Assembly (NCBI GenBank): GCA_947650285.1
Contig: CANTFL010000146.1
Coordinates: 275,288-339,287, forward strand
Direction: 5' to 3'
Length of the DNA stretch: 64,000 nucleotides
DNA from: Hyaloperonospora brassicae
Taxonomy: Eukaryota > Oomycota > Peronosporomycetes > Peronosporales > Peronosporaceae
Of this stretch, positions 32,640 to 43,779 are shown piece after piece (within the stretch, counting starts at the first letter, position 1; each line of letters begins with the position of its first letter). The position numbers and the translations under genes are program-made. The notes below the pieces were generated by a model. The model saw only the letters and a list, made by a program, of their open reading frames with translations, had not been told where the DNA came from and made no database searches.

Positions 32640-33293
32640 TGACGCAACGACTTGACTGGCGGGCACGCGACGATCGCAAAGTACGGGCTAAGTGCGCACT
32701 CACGACCACCGTTCGCGGACTCTGGACTGTTATTCTAGAGCTGCGAATGAATGTTTTGGTCAGTCAACCAAAAAGCAGAACTTGGTCGAGAATGGGTTAT
32801 AAGCTAGTGGATATGTGTCTACACTTACTGAGATCGAGTCAAACGGTTGGATCGTTGCGGACGGTGTCGCTCGAGGCGTATTCGTATACGCTGTGGATAG
32901 TTTCCACGCGAGTGCGATGTATGTGTGCACAGTGCGTATTGAATGCAAACGTGTCTTGCTCACGCTAAATCGAAGCCGTCAGTTTTTTTTGCTTTGCACG
33001 CCCCATGACATGTACTTTGGGTCGCTCAGATCAGTCCCGCGAACAAGCTCAAGTGAGACCACCCACAAGGACGTTTCGCAAATCTTCTGGCTGAGTGCCG
33101 CTCGGATCCCACGACACGCTACCAACCGCTCGTCACAACCCCATTTCGTCGACGTGAGCCGATTACCGTATCGCTACAACTACCATCCAATCGCTTTTGT
33201 TATACAATCATGCAGCTACGATCGAAACATTCTTGACATAAATACTAACTTGCGTCGCTCCCTCGCTGACGATTCCTGTCACTGCCGATCCCA
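32640..33293. other. Intergenic region
   Basis: 654 bp upstream of the amidohydrolase gene and downstream of the FAIM/WW gene. It should hold the amidohydrolase promoter. No other feature was recognised. Confidence 0.4.
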
Positions 33294-34691
33294 TCAGAAG
33301 CTGAACAGATCCGCTGGCTGCTGTAATGGCTGCCTCTTCTGGTCTGTGTTCACCAATTCTGCATGCGTGGCAGGGTCAAACGGGTCGTATTCGTTCCCAC
33401 TCTTTCCAGACGTTTGCACTTGTTCCGGCAAATCCGAGAAATCAATTAAATTTCCCTCTTGCGCTTCGAGTCCTTCAGGCATCTCCTGCACAGGCTGGAG
33501 CGGGTGCTTCATCGGTACAAGCCGAGGCGAACGTCCAAGCTCCCTATTCGGATCATCCATGGCATCCTCGACTGTCTGCATCCCTCTTGCCAAACCGTTT
33601 ATTGCTTGTGAGCTCAACGACATCTCTTGCAGCCGCTGACTAGCCTGTGCGCTCTTTCGGTCCACAACGGGTTTCTCCCACTGCATCTCCCCCGTCCCGT
33701 CGTGGCGAAAGTACACCGCGCCGCGCGAGCGCGAGTAGACAGGGTACCACCCCGGCTCGAGCGCAAAGTCCGTCTGCCCAATGTCGCTCCATGCACTGCC
33801 ATCAACGAAAAAGTCGTACGACTTGTGTTCGTCGACGAGCGTCACCACCAGGTCCAGCTCGTGCTGGTCTTCCATGTCGTACTCAAACTCCCACACGTCT
33901 TCCTGAATATCGTCAAACTGCACGCGCGCGAGTTCGCGGCAGTCCAGCACAACGACAAACTCGCCCTTGTCCAAGTCCCGCAGCTCGAGCTTGTGGACAT
34001 TGCCATGCAAGCCAAAAGCAAACGTCCACGTCAACAACGTGCCCGGCGGTCGCTCCTCGCCGTCACTCAAGAGCTCACCGTGCGTGTCGTCCACACGACG
34101 TACGTACATGTCGCTGCTCCAGACCGACGCCGCTTGGTGCCGAAACGCTGCGACGAGCATGCGCTCCGCCAGCTGGTCCCACGGCACACCTTCGGCCACG
34201 AGGTCATAGACCGTCTCGAGCCGTCGCTCGTCCACGACAGCGGTCGTCACGTCGCGAATGGTCACGCGGAACGGCGTGCGCGCGTCGGCGGTCGCCACGT
34301 TAAACTCGTACTGCCACTGCGTTGCAAACTGCTCCGACGTGAACAGCCGACGGCCGTCGAGCTTCAGCCGCTTCTTGGCCGACAGTCGGCTGTGCTCGAG
34401 CATCAGCGTGTGCACTTGATCGGAGCCCGAGAGCACAAAGCGCCACGTGATGCGCTTCTTCGAGATGGCGACGCGCGCGCCAATGTTCTCGACCTCTTTC
34501 GACACGCGAAAGACAGAGCTACTGCTGCTGCTGCTGTTGTTGTTGTTGTTATTGCCGTCGCCGCTGGCGGACGACGCGGTCGAGTCCATACTCCCACGTG
34601 CGCGTCGGGGCTTTGCCACGTATCCGTTCGAGTGGTCGCTGCCGGTGCTACTGCTGCGGGTGTAGGACAGCGGCGGCGACGCGTGCGGCAT
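33294..34691 (-). CDS. Two-FAIM-domain, WW-domain protein with endocytic peptide motifs
   Basis: 465 residues from the ATG at 34691. An Asn/Ser-rich N-terminus (about 40-60, encoded by trinucleotide repeats) is followed by two successive beta-rich segments resembling FAIM domains. The first (about 80-190) has ITWRFVLSGSDQVHTLMLEH and LKLDGRRLF; the second (about 215-310) has LLTWTFAFGLHGNVHKLELRD and HKSYDFFVDGSAW. A WW-type module follows (about 315-345, GWYPVYSRSRG ... MQWEKP, with the spacing of the two Trp and the Pro conserved). The tail has LIDFSD, DPF and DLFSF, which resemble clathrin- and AP2-binding peptides. An adaptor role in vesicle traffic is an inference. FAIM assignment is by pattern; similarity is moderate. 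Confidence 0.65.
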   Translation of the reverse strand: MPHASPPLSYTRSSSTGSDHSNGYVAKPRRARGSMDSTASSASGDGNNNNNNSSSSSSSVFRVSKEVENIGARVAISKKRITWRFVLSGSDQVHTLMLEHSRLSAKKRLKLDGRRLFTSEQFATQWQYEFNVATADARTPFRVTIRDVTTAVVDERRLETVYDLVAEGVPWDQLAERMLVAAFRHQAASVWSSDMYVRRVDDTHGELLSDGEERPPGTLLTWTFAFGLHGNVHKLELRDLDKGEFVVVLDCRELARVQFDDIQEDVWEFEYDMEDQHELDLVVTLVDEHKSYDFFVDGSAWSDIGQTDFALEPGWYPVYSRSRGAVYFRHDGTGEMQWEKPVVDRKSAQASQRLQEMSLSSQAINGLARGMQTVEDAMDDPNRELGRSPRLVPMKHPLQPVQEMPEGLEAQEGNLIDFSDLPEQVQTSGKSGNEYDPFDPATHAELVNTDQKRQPLQQPADLFSF

Positions 34692-35082
34692 AGCAGACAC
34701 TACTTACTCACTTGCTCACGTGCACGGGCGATGTGGTGGCTGAGTTGGTGAGGGGCGGGCGAGCCAATCGGAAGCGAGCGGAGAGAGTGGGTTTCGACCA
34801 CTAAGAAGTCGGTACGGCGTCAAGGCGGACGCGTGGGTTGAGGGAGGCTGCAGTGGATTGCTCCCAGATGGCTACAGTTGGACACGTGCCCAGCGATGAG
34901 GACTGTCTGTGCATAAACAGGGCACATAAATGGATACTTTAAGACCATAAACTCCTGAGCAGCTGGCAGAAGACAAAAGCGATTTGTAGCCAAGTGCTGT
35001 CGCGGTCACAGCGAGAGTTTGGTTCACATCTGGTGGAGGTGGCCGGCTGGACTGGGCTGCCGGAAAGAGATGTTCAGTGTTT

Positions 35083-35255
35083 TTGGACCCGGCAGACAGA
35101 AGAGCACAGTTGCGATTGACGTTGTGCGAGCTACTGCTAGCGAGAAGACCGCCAAGGATACGTCGGACTGTTTGACCGAGCGGTGTAGCAAGTGTTTGGA
35201 GGTGAATGAAGGCGCGTGTCGTCCAATGGAACTGAATAGGGTGCTTACTTTTTCT
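35083..35255 (+). repeat. Interspersed repeat fragment, copy 1 (second copy near 41034)
   Basis: The stretch agaagagcacagt, gcgattgacg, gagctactgctagcgagaag and accgccaaggatacgtcg recurs almost unchanged at about 41046-41121. The copies diverge after tgtttgaccgagc and realign at ccaatgga and ctgaatagggtgc. The + strand reads TVAIDVVRATASEKTAKDTS in copy 1. The parent element was not identified. Confidence 0.75.
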
Positions 35256-35485
35256 TTTTGTAGGATGACGCGTTGGATGCAGAGAAGACGAGTTGTCAGT
35301 TGTCTGTCGAGTTTCTGAGACTAAGGACACCGTACTAAGAAAGCGCGCGAAAGCTAAACGTTGTACAGTTTGTCAATGAGGCGAGGTACTGACAAGTGAG
35401 CGCAGAAATATACACACCTACGAAGGCGCAAGGAATGCGTCTCCGGCAATGCATCGAAATACACGACACCCACGCCTTCAAGAGG

Positions 35486-35937
35486 GCTCATCACATCACG
35501 TGGCTAGGTACGCACAATCACCGAAACGTTTGTTTCGACATTGGTGTTGCGCACCTGTCTACGGATACTCGCTCATGTTACCTCATCGCTTCTCTGTGAG
35601 AGACGTCTTGTACACATGTGGCGCGGTACGGACAACCACCAGATCATCCGACACCGGCGTTGCGGACCGGTCGAAAGATACGCGTCCATACCATCGGATT
35701 GCTTCGCTGACAGCAGTCCTGCGTGCACGGGCAACGTCTGGTACAAGAAAGTAGACCATCAGTTGTTTTCCTCTTTCGTGCACGACTACGTGAGCCTCAT
35801 CTCGGTCGACTGTGGACGGACGCAGGCGCTCTGTAACGGGGCAGCCCGTTGGGTGTGCCCCGTTACACGCTCTCTTCCCTGTCGAACACAATAGCGACAA
35901 CGACAGGATACGTGTGAACATAGACGCGCGCTCCATC
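35486..35937. repeat. Duplicated segment, copy A (copy B at 59141-59551)
   Basis: This 452-bp stretch matches the 411-bp stretch at 59141-59551 with scattered substitutions. The 41-bp length difference equals a 36-bp insertion (35832-35867) plus its 5-bp target duplication. Both copies carry open frames (for example ERRLVHMWRGTDNHQIIRH), but no known domain was recognised. Confidence 0.9.
35832..35867 (-). mobile_element. 36-bp miniature LTR remnant of the gypsy family
   Basis: The insertion has TG...CA ends and 12-bp terminal inverted repeats (TGTAACGGGGCA / TGCCCCGTTACA). On the minus strand its first 17 bases equal the start of the LTRs at 45219 and 52726 as written on the + strand. Its last 19 differ by one base from their end. 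It is flanked by cgctc at 35827-35831 and 35868-35872, and copy B at 59141-59551 shows the empty site with a single cgctc. Confidence 0.85.
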
Positions 35938-36565
35938 CGACTACTGACGATAATGACGGCGCGACGAAAGGCGGACGACCGAAAGTTTAGCAATACACAG
36001 AAATGACAGCAGCTGGTGCACGACCGACCTCTGCTGTCCTTCGACGTGACTCATTCGCGTGACTGCTGCGGTCAATAGCATATCCGACCGACTGGTGGGT
36101 GGCTATGATATTGGACGTGGGCGGGTGAGACGCAGCACTTTTTGCAGTAGATTAGACGACCGCGTTGTGCTGTATATACACTGGTTATGCGCTGCCGCGC
36201 AAGACCGCACCACGCTACAGCTCGACATCGATCGATCTGCAAGTGCCAACAACAGATGCCACCGGTATTTCGAGACTTTTCCATACATACGTGACATCGA
36301 TGGACACGCAGCCGTCGTGAGCAAACACGCCTCGACACTGGGCGTCTCTACAAAGCACTTGAGGAGCTACACGTGACAAATGAGATGTCGCGTGCTTCGA
36401 GTGCGTTCTTCTTCCGCGTACTCGTTGAGGCAACGAAAGTCGATACCACAGTCATCAACATGTTCAAGCACTCTATTTATTGATTAGATGTCGAGGTCGG
36501 CCACGTCCCGTCTAGCGAATCCGCATGTACGATCCGTGGTCACGCAAATCTTGTGTTGTAACTTG

Positions 36566-36895
36566 TCACTGAAGCGAGAACGGCGCGTCCTGACGTCCAA
36601 AGGTAGCAGCTTGAGATCGCCTCGGCGACTCACTCTCGGTCGAATAGGAGCGTCGGTACTGGGGAAACAATCTTTGCCGATGATGTCGCCGCCGTTTCCG
36701 CCGCCCATTCATCAGCTTCCGTCTCGTCACCCGTCCAGGTTGGCTGAGACTACTTGCCGGAGGGGGAGGGGGATAACCGGCATCTTCAGGGACTGGAACC
36801 AATTGCTGAACGTTGACAACGTTTGGCGGTTGACCCGCGACGTGCGTCACGCTGAGAATGCCCGCGGCGAGAAGAAGAATGCCGTACAGACGCAT
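36566..36895 (-). CDS. Candidate small secreted protein
   Basis: 109 residues from an ATG at 36895. The first about 20 residues (MRLYGILLLAAGILSVTHVA) form a typical signal peptide. The rest has a Pro-rich stretch (about residues 40-47) and a strongly basic segment (RRKLMNGRRKRRRHHRQR, about 58-75). There is no exact RXLR motif. The position in a gene-poor, repeat-rich interval is typical of oomycete effector candidates. Downstream of the basic segment another minus frame (to 36484) stays open and has a less extreme composition, so a frameshift may have altered the C-terminus. Function unknown. Confidence 0.45.
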   Translation of the reverse strand: MRLYGILLLAAGILSVTHVAGQPPNVVNVQQLVPVPEDAGYPPPPPASSLSQPGRVTRRKLMNGRRKRRRHHRQRLFPQYRRSYSTESESPRRSQAATFGRQDAPFSLQ

Positions 36896-39800
36896 ACTGT
36901 ATGTTGTAGGTTGGGTCGTTGCTGGTTGATCTCGAAAACGATAATGACCGGTCCCGAAGCATGCGCTCATCCACGTTGCAGCCTGAAAAGGTGCGTGTCT
37001 AGAAATTTGAGGGCACGCGAGCGTGCTCCCTCAAATCTCAAGATCAAAATGGTCCACGATCGAATGTTCGAGGACTGGGTTTGTTCAACGTAGAGTGCAG
37101 ACTTCCGGAACCCAGTAAGCCAGATACGCAATCAGCGACAGCGGTACCACCATCGGCTGCTTCTCCTGTAGAGCTCAAGACTTGTCGCGTCATGCCTTGC
37201 CTTTACTTGCGTGTAAAGACGTGGGGTGCCCGACACGTTCTTCGACATTCTTGTGTGGTAAGGGTCAGCGCTTGCGCCTACGAAGCCCCACGCATCTCGC
37301 TCGCTCGCTCGCTCTTAGAAGTGCAATAGACCCCACGACGAGCGCATGGCGTTCGCTCCAAGATGAGCTGAGGTCGGTGCATGCTTCTGTGCGTATAGCT
37401 CTGTTTCGTAGCTCGAGGTGCATCTCACCAATACTGCAGCCTTTCTCGACTATCCGACTGCAGCATTTCTCGACTATCACAATCCCGTCGACCTCGTCTG
37501 AGGGCGTAAAGAAGCTAGCAGACCCCTGGTCTGTATCAGAGCGCTGGCTTCGACGGGTGCGGACACTCGACGGTCGTTCCACACTTGTACCTTCCAAGAC
37601 GAGGAGAAAGCGTAAGAACGCTGAAGTCTGCTGTCGTGCATTGACTGCTCCGCGCCTCACCGAGTGTCACAGATGAATGACGCAAACGGTTGATAGGAGT
37701 GCAGGTGCTGCAGGACTCGTGACCTATACGACGCTTCTCGCGAGCGAGGCACAAGTTGAGGCACGTACGATATGCGTCCGTATCCACTGAGACGGGAGCT
37801 CGATTTGCAGACGGTAGCGCCACGATTTGGACTTGGAGGTCCATGTACCCAGGAGCTCCATTGACCTTTCTACAACGGTCTGGAGTTAGTCATCATTGAC
37901 CGATTGTCTGCGCATAGTCCATTACCTCTCAAAAGCGAACTTCTGGCAGGTAAACACGCGACCAAGTAGCGCATATCGCTGAGACACGCGCTACTGGATT
38001 TCGTGTCACTAGCGTGAGGTCTGCTTTTGAGACGCGATGGAAAATCGCATCAACAACATTCAACAAACGTTCAGCGCGTGCATTGCAATATTCATCGATC
38101 AGTCCATATTATCGACATGAACAGAAAAACAAGTGGAATAATAGCTTTTATCTAGGTGCTACAAATACCAGATGCTTGCAAGACCCGACACACCGTGTCG
38201 AAGACAGCGAAAGCAATTGAATTGTTGTACGCTGCCAGGAGCTCTTGCCTCCTCACCATTGTTTACGCCAGTCATGTAGCCAGTACGATTATATATGACT
38301 ACGAGCACGACGATGGGATGGATGAGTGCATGACATCGATCGACTCTTTGCACGCGACTAACGTGTGCCTTGCTGACATGCCATGAGATCTCTTGGGACG
38401 CAAACGCAGAGCCCAGATGCTATGCGATAGACGGTCTGATATTCGAGCTTGCAGTGGTACATTGTTGTTCTTGGTCGTCTGATAGAAGTTGAGGCCGAAT
38501 GTGGCTGACGAGCTCGCAACTTATAGCTAGGCCGGCTCAGCTGTATTTGACATGTAAGCTGGCAACGCCAATACAAAAGGAAGGCACGCGATAAGAGTCT
38601 GAAGATTAGCGCAAGTGGGGCTATGGACTGCTGCTTGCAATCATATGAATGATCGGATGATGATCTCACCGTAGCAGAAAGCATGGCAGCTTGCATCATG
38701 GCACACGCCCTTTTGTGCCGATACGGCACATCAATTGAACGAACGAAGCGCTTGTTAAGTCCTGTGCAATTCAAGTGCTTCCATCGTCGGTTGACAAAAT
38801 CAGTAGGTATGGTGTTGGCTGTACCGAATCCCATGTACCCCGTCTTGCGAAATGCTGTATTTGTATCTCAGTTTACATGCACGTGGAGTACAAAGGATAG
38901 TACCGGACTTGATGCTTCTGCTTGACAACATACGAACAACCACAAGACGCATTTTCGATATGATTGTACGTTTGCACTCTCATCATACATTTTTGGCCAC
39001 GGATTGAAAGACAGACACGACAAATCGGTAGACTAACGTTATCTACCAGGGCGTACGCTTTGCCGATCGGGTCACATAAAGCTTAGACGGGATATCAATG
39101 CTTGGTTTCGGGACATAGGCTCGTTTCATCGGGCACAAACGACCAAAGGTTTCGCTTATCCGATGGTAGTACCGGCTGAGCAAAAGCGTCTGATGGCTCG
39201 CGTTGTTTCAGACAGATGGAGAAGAGGATGAAAGCGCGGGCCAGTACTGCAGATTACGTCTGCTCGTTCCAATTTACACATGTAAAGAATGAGCAACTCG
39301 AATCCATCTGTGTTCCGAGCATATCAATAGATTGCACCAAGTCACCACGAAAATAAACGGAGTCATTAGAAAAATACCGCTGAGAGAAGAGAAAGAAAAC
39401 GTGCCGCATCATCGAATAAGTACATCAAATATCAACACAACACAACACAAGGCACCATCAGATGGATAACGATGCACCAAACAGTCCATGGTTCTAATAG
39501 TGCTCGAACGACGACGTCTACTGTGCGTTATGACATACACACCTTGTCATTATCGAGAAAAATACGTCGATGTCGTTGAAATGCATACAATGGTAGCAGC
39601 AATGATCGAAGAGCGACTGAGCATTTCCGGCGATAGGGTGGAGTGGGGTTGACCTCTCGTGTCGATAGATATCTTTTGCTACACCATGCAAGTTGATGAC
39701 ACGCAAGTGCCTTTGCCGCCGAATACGTATACTTTACGACGACAGCACCAGCATTCTGTGTCAGCGCATCGCGACTGACTACGTCAAGAATGTGGCATCA

Positions 39801-40985
39801 TTAGCTTCTCATGTAGTGTGCCACATGTTCGATGTGGGCCAAAGGAACAAAGTATCTACATTTGTGTGCACAACGTCTCCAGTGCAAATAGCAATACCGC
39901 GTCCCTCTTCACAGCTCCAAGACTGCAATCTCTCGATCACCAACAATATCGCTACCACCGCTGGCCTTGACAGCTTGTATGGTAACGACGTGACACTCCA
40001 TCGACAATCGCGCTCAATCAGCGTGCGTTGTTCCACTTCGTGTATCTCAAACAGCTGCATGACCGCCTGTACCAGCATCGGAGTAGCTCCTGTTTGCCAT
40101 CCGGTATACTGTCTGCTGTTGATGGCTTTGACTTTCTGTTACCGGATACTGGCTCATGTCGTTTCTTCAACATCTCTTGCAGCAACGAGGAGCGACGCTT
40201 TGACACTGCGGTGTCGCTTTTCATCCGCTCAGCGTCACCACCAAGGTGATGACAGCACGTAGATTTCGTGTCGGATCGATTTGATCGATAGATGAAAGAC
40301 ACTGAAGGAACGCGGACTTACAGACGAGAGGTAGAATACCGGCAAGACTACGCTTGAAGAACGAGCACACTTTTTGATCGCGCAAGTGAACTGTCGCGTG
40401 GTAAGACGCAGAGGTTTCCGATTGCTCTAGTGAAAGGGGAAACGTAGCGAACGCGGCTCGGTCTCATCTAACAACCATGCTGTTCACTTTCGTCTGACCG
40501 GAAGCTGAGCGACGGAAGCAAAGCATTTGGTCCAATCGAAGGGCGAGTCACACGCACACAAAAGTGTCGAGCTGTTGCTGTGTGATCTATCCGTGACTAC
40601 CACCAAAGTCTCCTGCTTTCACATGTATGACCAACCTCCTGTCGTTGTTGTATATCTCATCGGGAGCTTGATAGTTCTCCGTGAAGTATTGGGCGAAGGT
40701 TTGCGATTTTTCGGTCGCTGACACCGGCTGGACGTGAATCCGAACGATGACACTGACTGATCCACCGCTTCCATTGATCCGACTGAATGACATTTTCGAT
40801 TCAATGAAGCAGATCGATGTTTGGTTCACCAGCGATTCTGTCCGGACCTATGGCTTTACAGTCATTGCTTAGACGTTCACAGCCCACTCCATGCATACTT
40901 CTGAGACCATCGACTCGTTGCCAGATGTTGAAAACTATCTGTGGGTAAGTGGCGGTCACACCGAGACTTCGCTTCTCATCTGACG
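36896..40985. other. Gene-poor, decayed region
   Basis: About 4 kb with no gene I can support. Frames up to 189 codons (39693-40262 +) have no known domain. A short duplication, ctgcag...tttctcgactatc, lies at 37435-37476. The + strand around 37865-37930 (GLELVIIDRLSAHSPLPL) vaguely recalls an integrase core, but no further blocks follow. Confidence 0.4.
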
Positions 40986-41033
40986 GAGGCGTCCGACTAC
41001 AAAGAGAGGCCGGCAGGCGATATTTGCAATATT

Positions 41034-41210
41034 TGAACGGAGCCGAGAGAAGAGCACAGTGGCGATTGACGATGTGGGAGCTACTGCTAGCGAGAAGACC
41101 GCCAAGGATACGTCGATCTGTTTGACCGAGCAAGCGATGAAACAAGCGCTGAAAGATGGATGGAGGCGCATGTCATCCAATGGAGCTGAATAGGGTGCCT
41201 ATTTGTGAGT
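41034..41210 (+). repeat. Interspersed repeat fragment, copy 2
   Basis: Second copy of the element fragment at 35083-35255, in the same orientation. The best-conserved part (about 41046-41121) contains gagctactgctagcgagaag. About 60 bp further upstream, ggcggtcaca recalls ggtcacagcg in copy 1, so the shared element may extend both ways at lower identity. Confidence 0.7.
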
Positions 41211-42249
41211 TTGGGAGGAATTGAGGTATAATGAATTATACGTATTACCTGCTATTTCCTGTCACCCGGTTACCGTTGTGACCGCTACTTTATCTACTAG
41301 GTAGCACTAGGTCTCGAACAGCAGAGCGCCTGCGCGTATACTTCTGTCTCGAGATGATCAGTAGCCACGTTGTCAGTACGGGGCCCTGTATAACGTGTTG
41401 TTCGCCTCAAGAAGTCTCCCACCAATAATTGGCATCAGAATCAAGGAAGCTCGTAGCCTCCAGGACTAGAACGGGAATCGAAGTAGCGTGCACTTGAACC
41501 AAAGCTCCTGTGTCCATAGCTATATTCGCCAAACGATCCAACAGTTCGTTGTATTTGAGATAATGATGTCCCCGGCTGGCGATGGTGCTTGCCTATGTGA
41601 GTAGCCGCACCAAGTGCTGATTGCTCGGAGGGTGTCGTGTTCGGAGTTTTATAAGCACAATCGAACTGTCCGTAATGACATGCAGGGGTAAGTAGTCTGA
41701 TTGTCTTTGCTTGCCGAAGACCGTAGACGAACCCCTATAATTCAGCGATATTGTTAGTGGTTATGGCAGAGACATAGGCCAGTTTCAATATTAACAAAAA
41801 CAAAAAAACGCACGCAGCGCGCGTCGGAACGTGCATACGGACAATAAAAGATCCAGCTCCGCCTGAACCTGGATTTCCGGTGGATCCTCCACCGAAAAAT
41901 ATGAGGTACAGCACTCATATTCACCATTCGATAGGACGTACTATCATCGTAAAAGGTTAGTCGGAGCAGGGAAGGGTATCAGTTAAGTCTGACTGAACCT
42001 GCGCAATCCGTTGCCCGTACTCATCCATGACGGGATAATAGGTTGATCCACGAAACCTTCGAACCGATCGGCGAAAGGTAGTCGTAACACTAGCTGTGTT
42101 AACCTCCTGTGATAGAGACGATTCTTCCATGAGGTGGAGGTGCTCAAAACAAATTCATGAGGTGTCGTTTATTTGACAAAACACAACAGTTCTCTAGCTT
42201 TCGGGAAGACCGCATCCTGAGCTTTCGAAAATTATCCCCGGTGTCCATA
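41211..42249. other. Gene-free region, probably the LINE 3' side
   Basis: No gene. The strings gtaacactagctgtgttaac (about 42085) and tttccggtgg/ccaccgaaa (about 41877) form hairpins. The region abuts the C-terminal part of the minus-strand LINE; a 3' end or poly-A tract of that LINE was not located. Confidence 0.3.
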
Positions 42250-42298
42250 GACCGCTTGATAACATCCCAGGCGTTGGGCTGAATCCCCGAGATGTCCA

Positions 42299-42544
42299 TT
42301 ACAAACACTCATACATGCAAATCAGCCTTCTACAAAGTACCACGCCATCTCCACTTTTAAAGGTAAAATCCCCAGTGTCGAAGACGCTAGGGCATGTCCA
42401 AAAGATATGCCTTGCTAGAACTGGACATGCATCCGCACACGCAAAGGACGGGGCACGACCAATCCTACTTCGCTCAATTCCAGAGTGGGAAACTGTCACG
42501 CTTTCGAAGATATAGCGTTCAAGCGTTGGTCGGAAAGGACGCAC
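42299..42544 (-). pseudogene. LINE C-terminal Cys/His motif remnant
   Basis: An open minus frame holds CADACPVLARHIFWTC, a C-x3-C-x6-H-x4-C spacing found at the C-terminus of L1/Tx1-type ORF2 proteins. It lies downstream of the RT remnant in the expected order. Confidence 0.55.
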
Positions 42545-43779
42545 GAATACGTCAAATATCTTTTCGCTTAATTAATGGTGAACCTCCCTATATTATGTGA
42601 AATGTCGTATTTGCAGCCCGTTCATCAAAAACAGTGGTTCCTTTAACATAGCCCACCGGGATATAAGCTGTTTCAGTTTCCTTCGTTGTGACCGCCACCG
42701 TTGACGTCCGGACTAAGGGTGGACAACCCGCGTGAGCACCTGATGCGCGCCAAAGTGTACAGGGGTGACACTAGCTGAGGGCACTTTTACATCGCACGCC
42801 ACCATCGACGTGACCGGTTGCACCCCACTTACCATGCGTGTATAGAAATACTGGACCGATGTACCTTCAATAGTGAGAAGCAGTCATAAAATTGGTGAAT
42901 CGTTGCTGAATACGCAATGAAGGACCCAGGTTCCTTCGCTTGATATACCAAAGACGGAAAACTTCTATAACGAAGGGCGAGGCAGAAGCACCCGAAATGC
43001 CGTCGCTTCGCCATCGACTAGGTCGCCATGTTACTTATGGGAGAGAACAATACAATCCCTGTCTGCAGATTCGTCCAAGACGTTGTCTCGCCAAGTTAAT
43101 TGAAACACGTGGTATGATCGGCCTCATTTTAAGTATTTGCCGTATACCGTCAATCTCGAAGCCACGAAATATCCATAAGCGTGGAGTGGCCAAGCCACCG
43201 GTGATTAAACCGCTCCGATGTCGCTACTTCAGCACGCATTCCAGCGCGCAGTTTGTGATCCAGTACCCGCCAAACATTAAGCGTGACACTATTTTATGAT
43301 TATGATCGACTGCGGCTCTCGATATAAATGATAAGGCACGTCTATAGCCCTCCCTGGCCGCACTTTGGCGAGAATTGTATGCCGCAGAAATTTCAACCAT
43401 TCAGGACTCGGTTTGCCAGAGCTTTAATCGAGATCGAGGATAGTTGTCTTCCGTTCAACGAGGCGTGATGTAAGACGACTTCGACCCGTTAGATCCTTAT
43501 AAAACCCACTAATTAGTAAGTCCAGGGGAGAAATAGGAGCTACCCGTTGTCAAAATGCTGTTGCTATCATAGTCATCAATTTCGCCAGATTTTATGGCGC
43601 CGCTGGACCCTCTTTCTGGATTGGTTAAGTAGATATCTCAACAGGGACCCAAAGACACGACGGCTTGCAATCACGAACGCACCATACAAATACAAAAATT
43701 AAGCTGTTTAACCGGGCAACCACTTCGATAGAAATCCAACACGCCCGTGCTAATAACGTGATGTTGTCAACAGCAATAG

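Larger units (their letters stand above)
34692..36565. other. Gene-poor region with repeat fragments
   Basis: 1.9 kb without a supportable gene. It includes a fragment shared with 41034-41200 (at about 35083-35255) and a 452-bp segment shared with 59141-59551. The ORFs here are translations of those repeats. Confidence 0.55.

Noticed and set aside
33627..34751. 374-codon + frame opposite the FAIM/WW gene
   Set aside because: The sense protein has recognisable domains and endocytic motifs, whereas this frame is Arg/His/Val-biased without a domain.
37860..37935. Integrase-like words (GLELVIIDRLSAHSPLPL) on the + strand
   Set aside because: One block only; the other catalytic blocks do not follow, so a gypsy relic is not demonstrated.
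39693..40262. 189-codon + frame
   Set aside because: Unbiased composition and no domain; overlapped by minus frames of similar quality.
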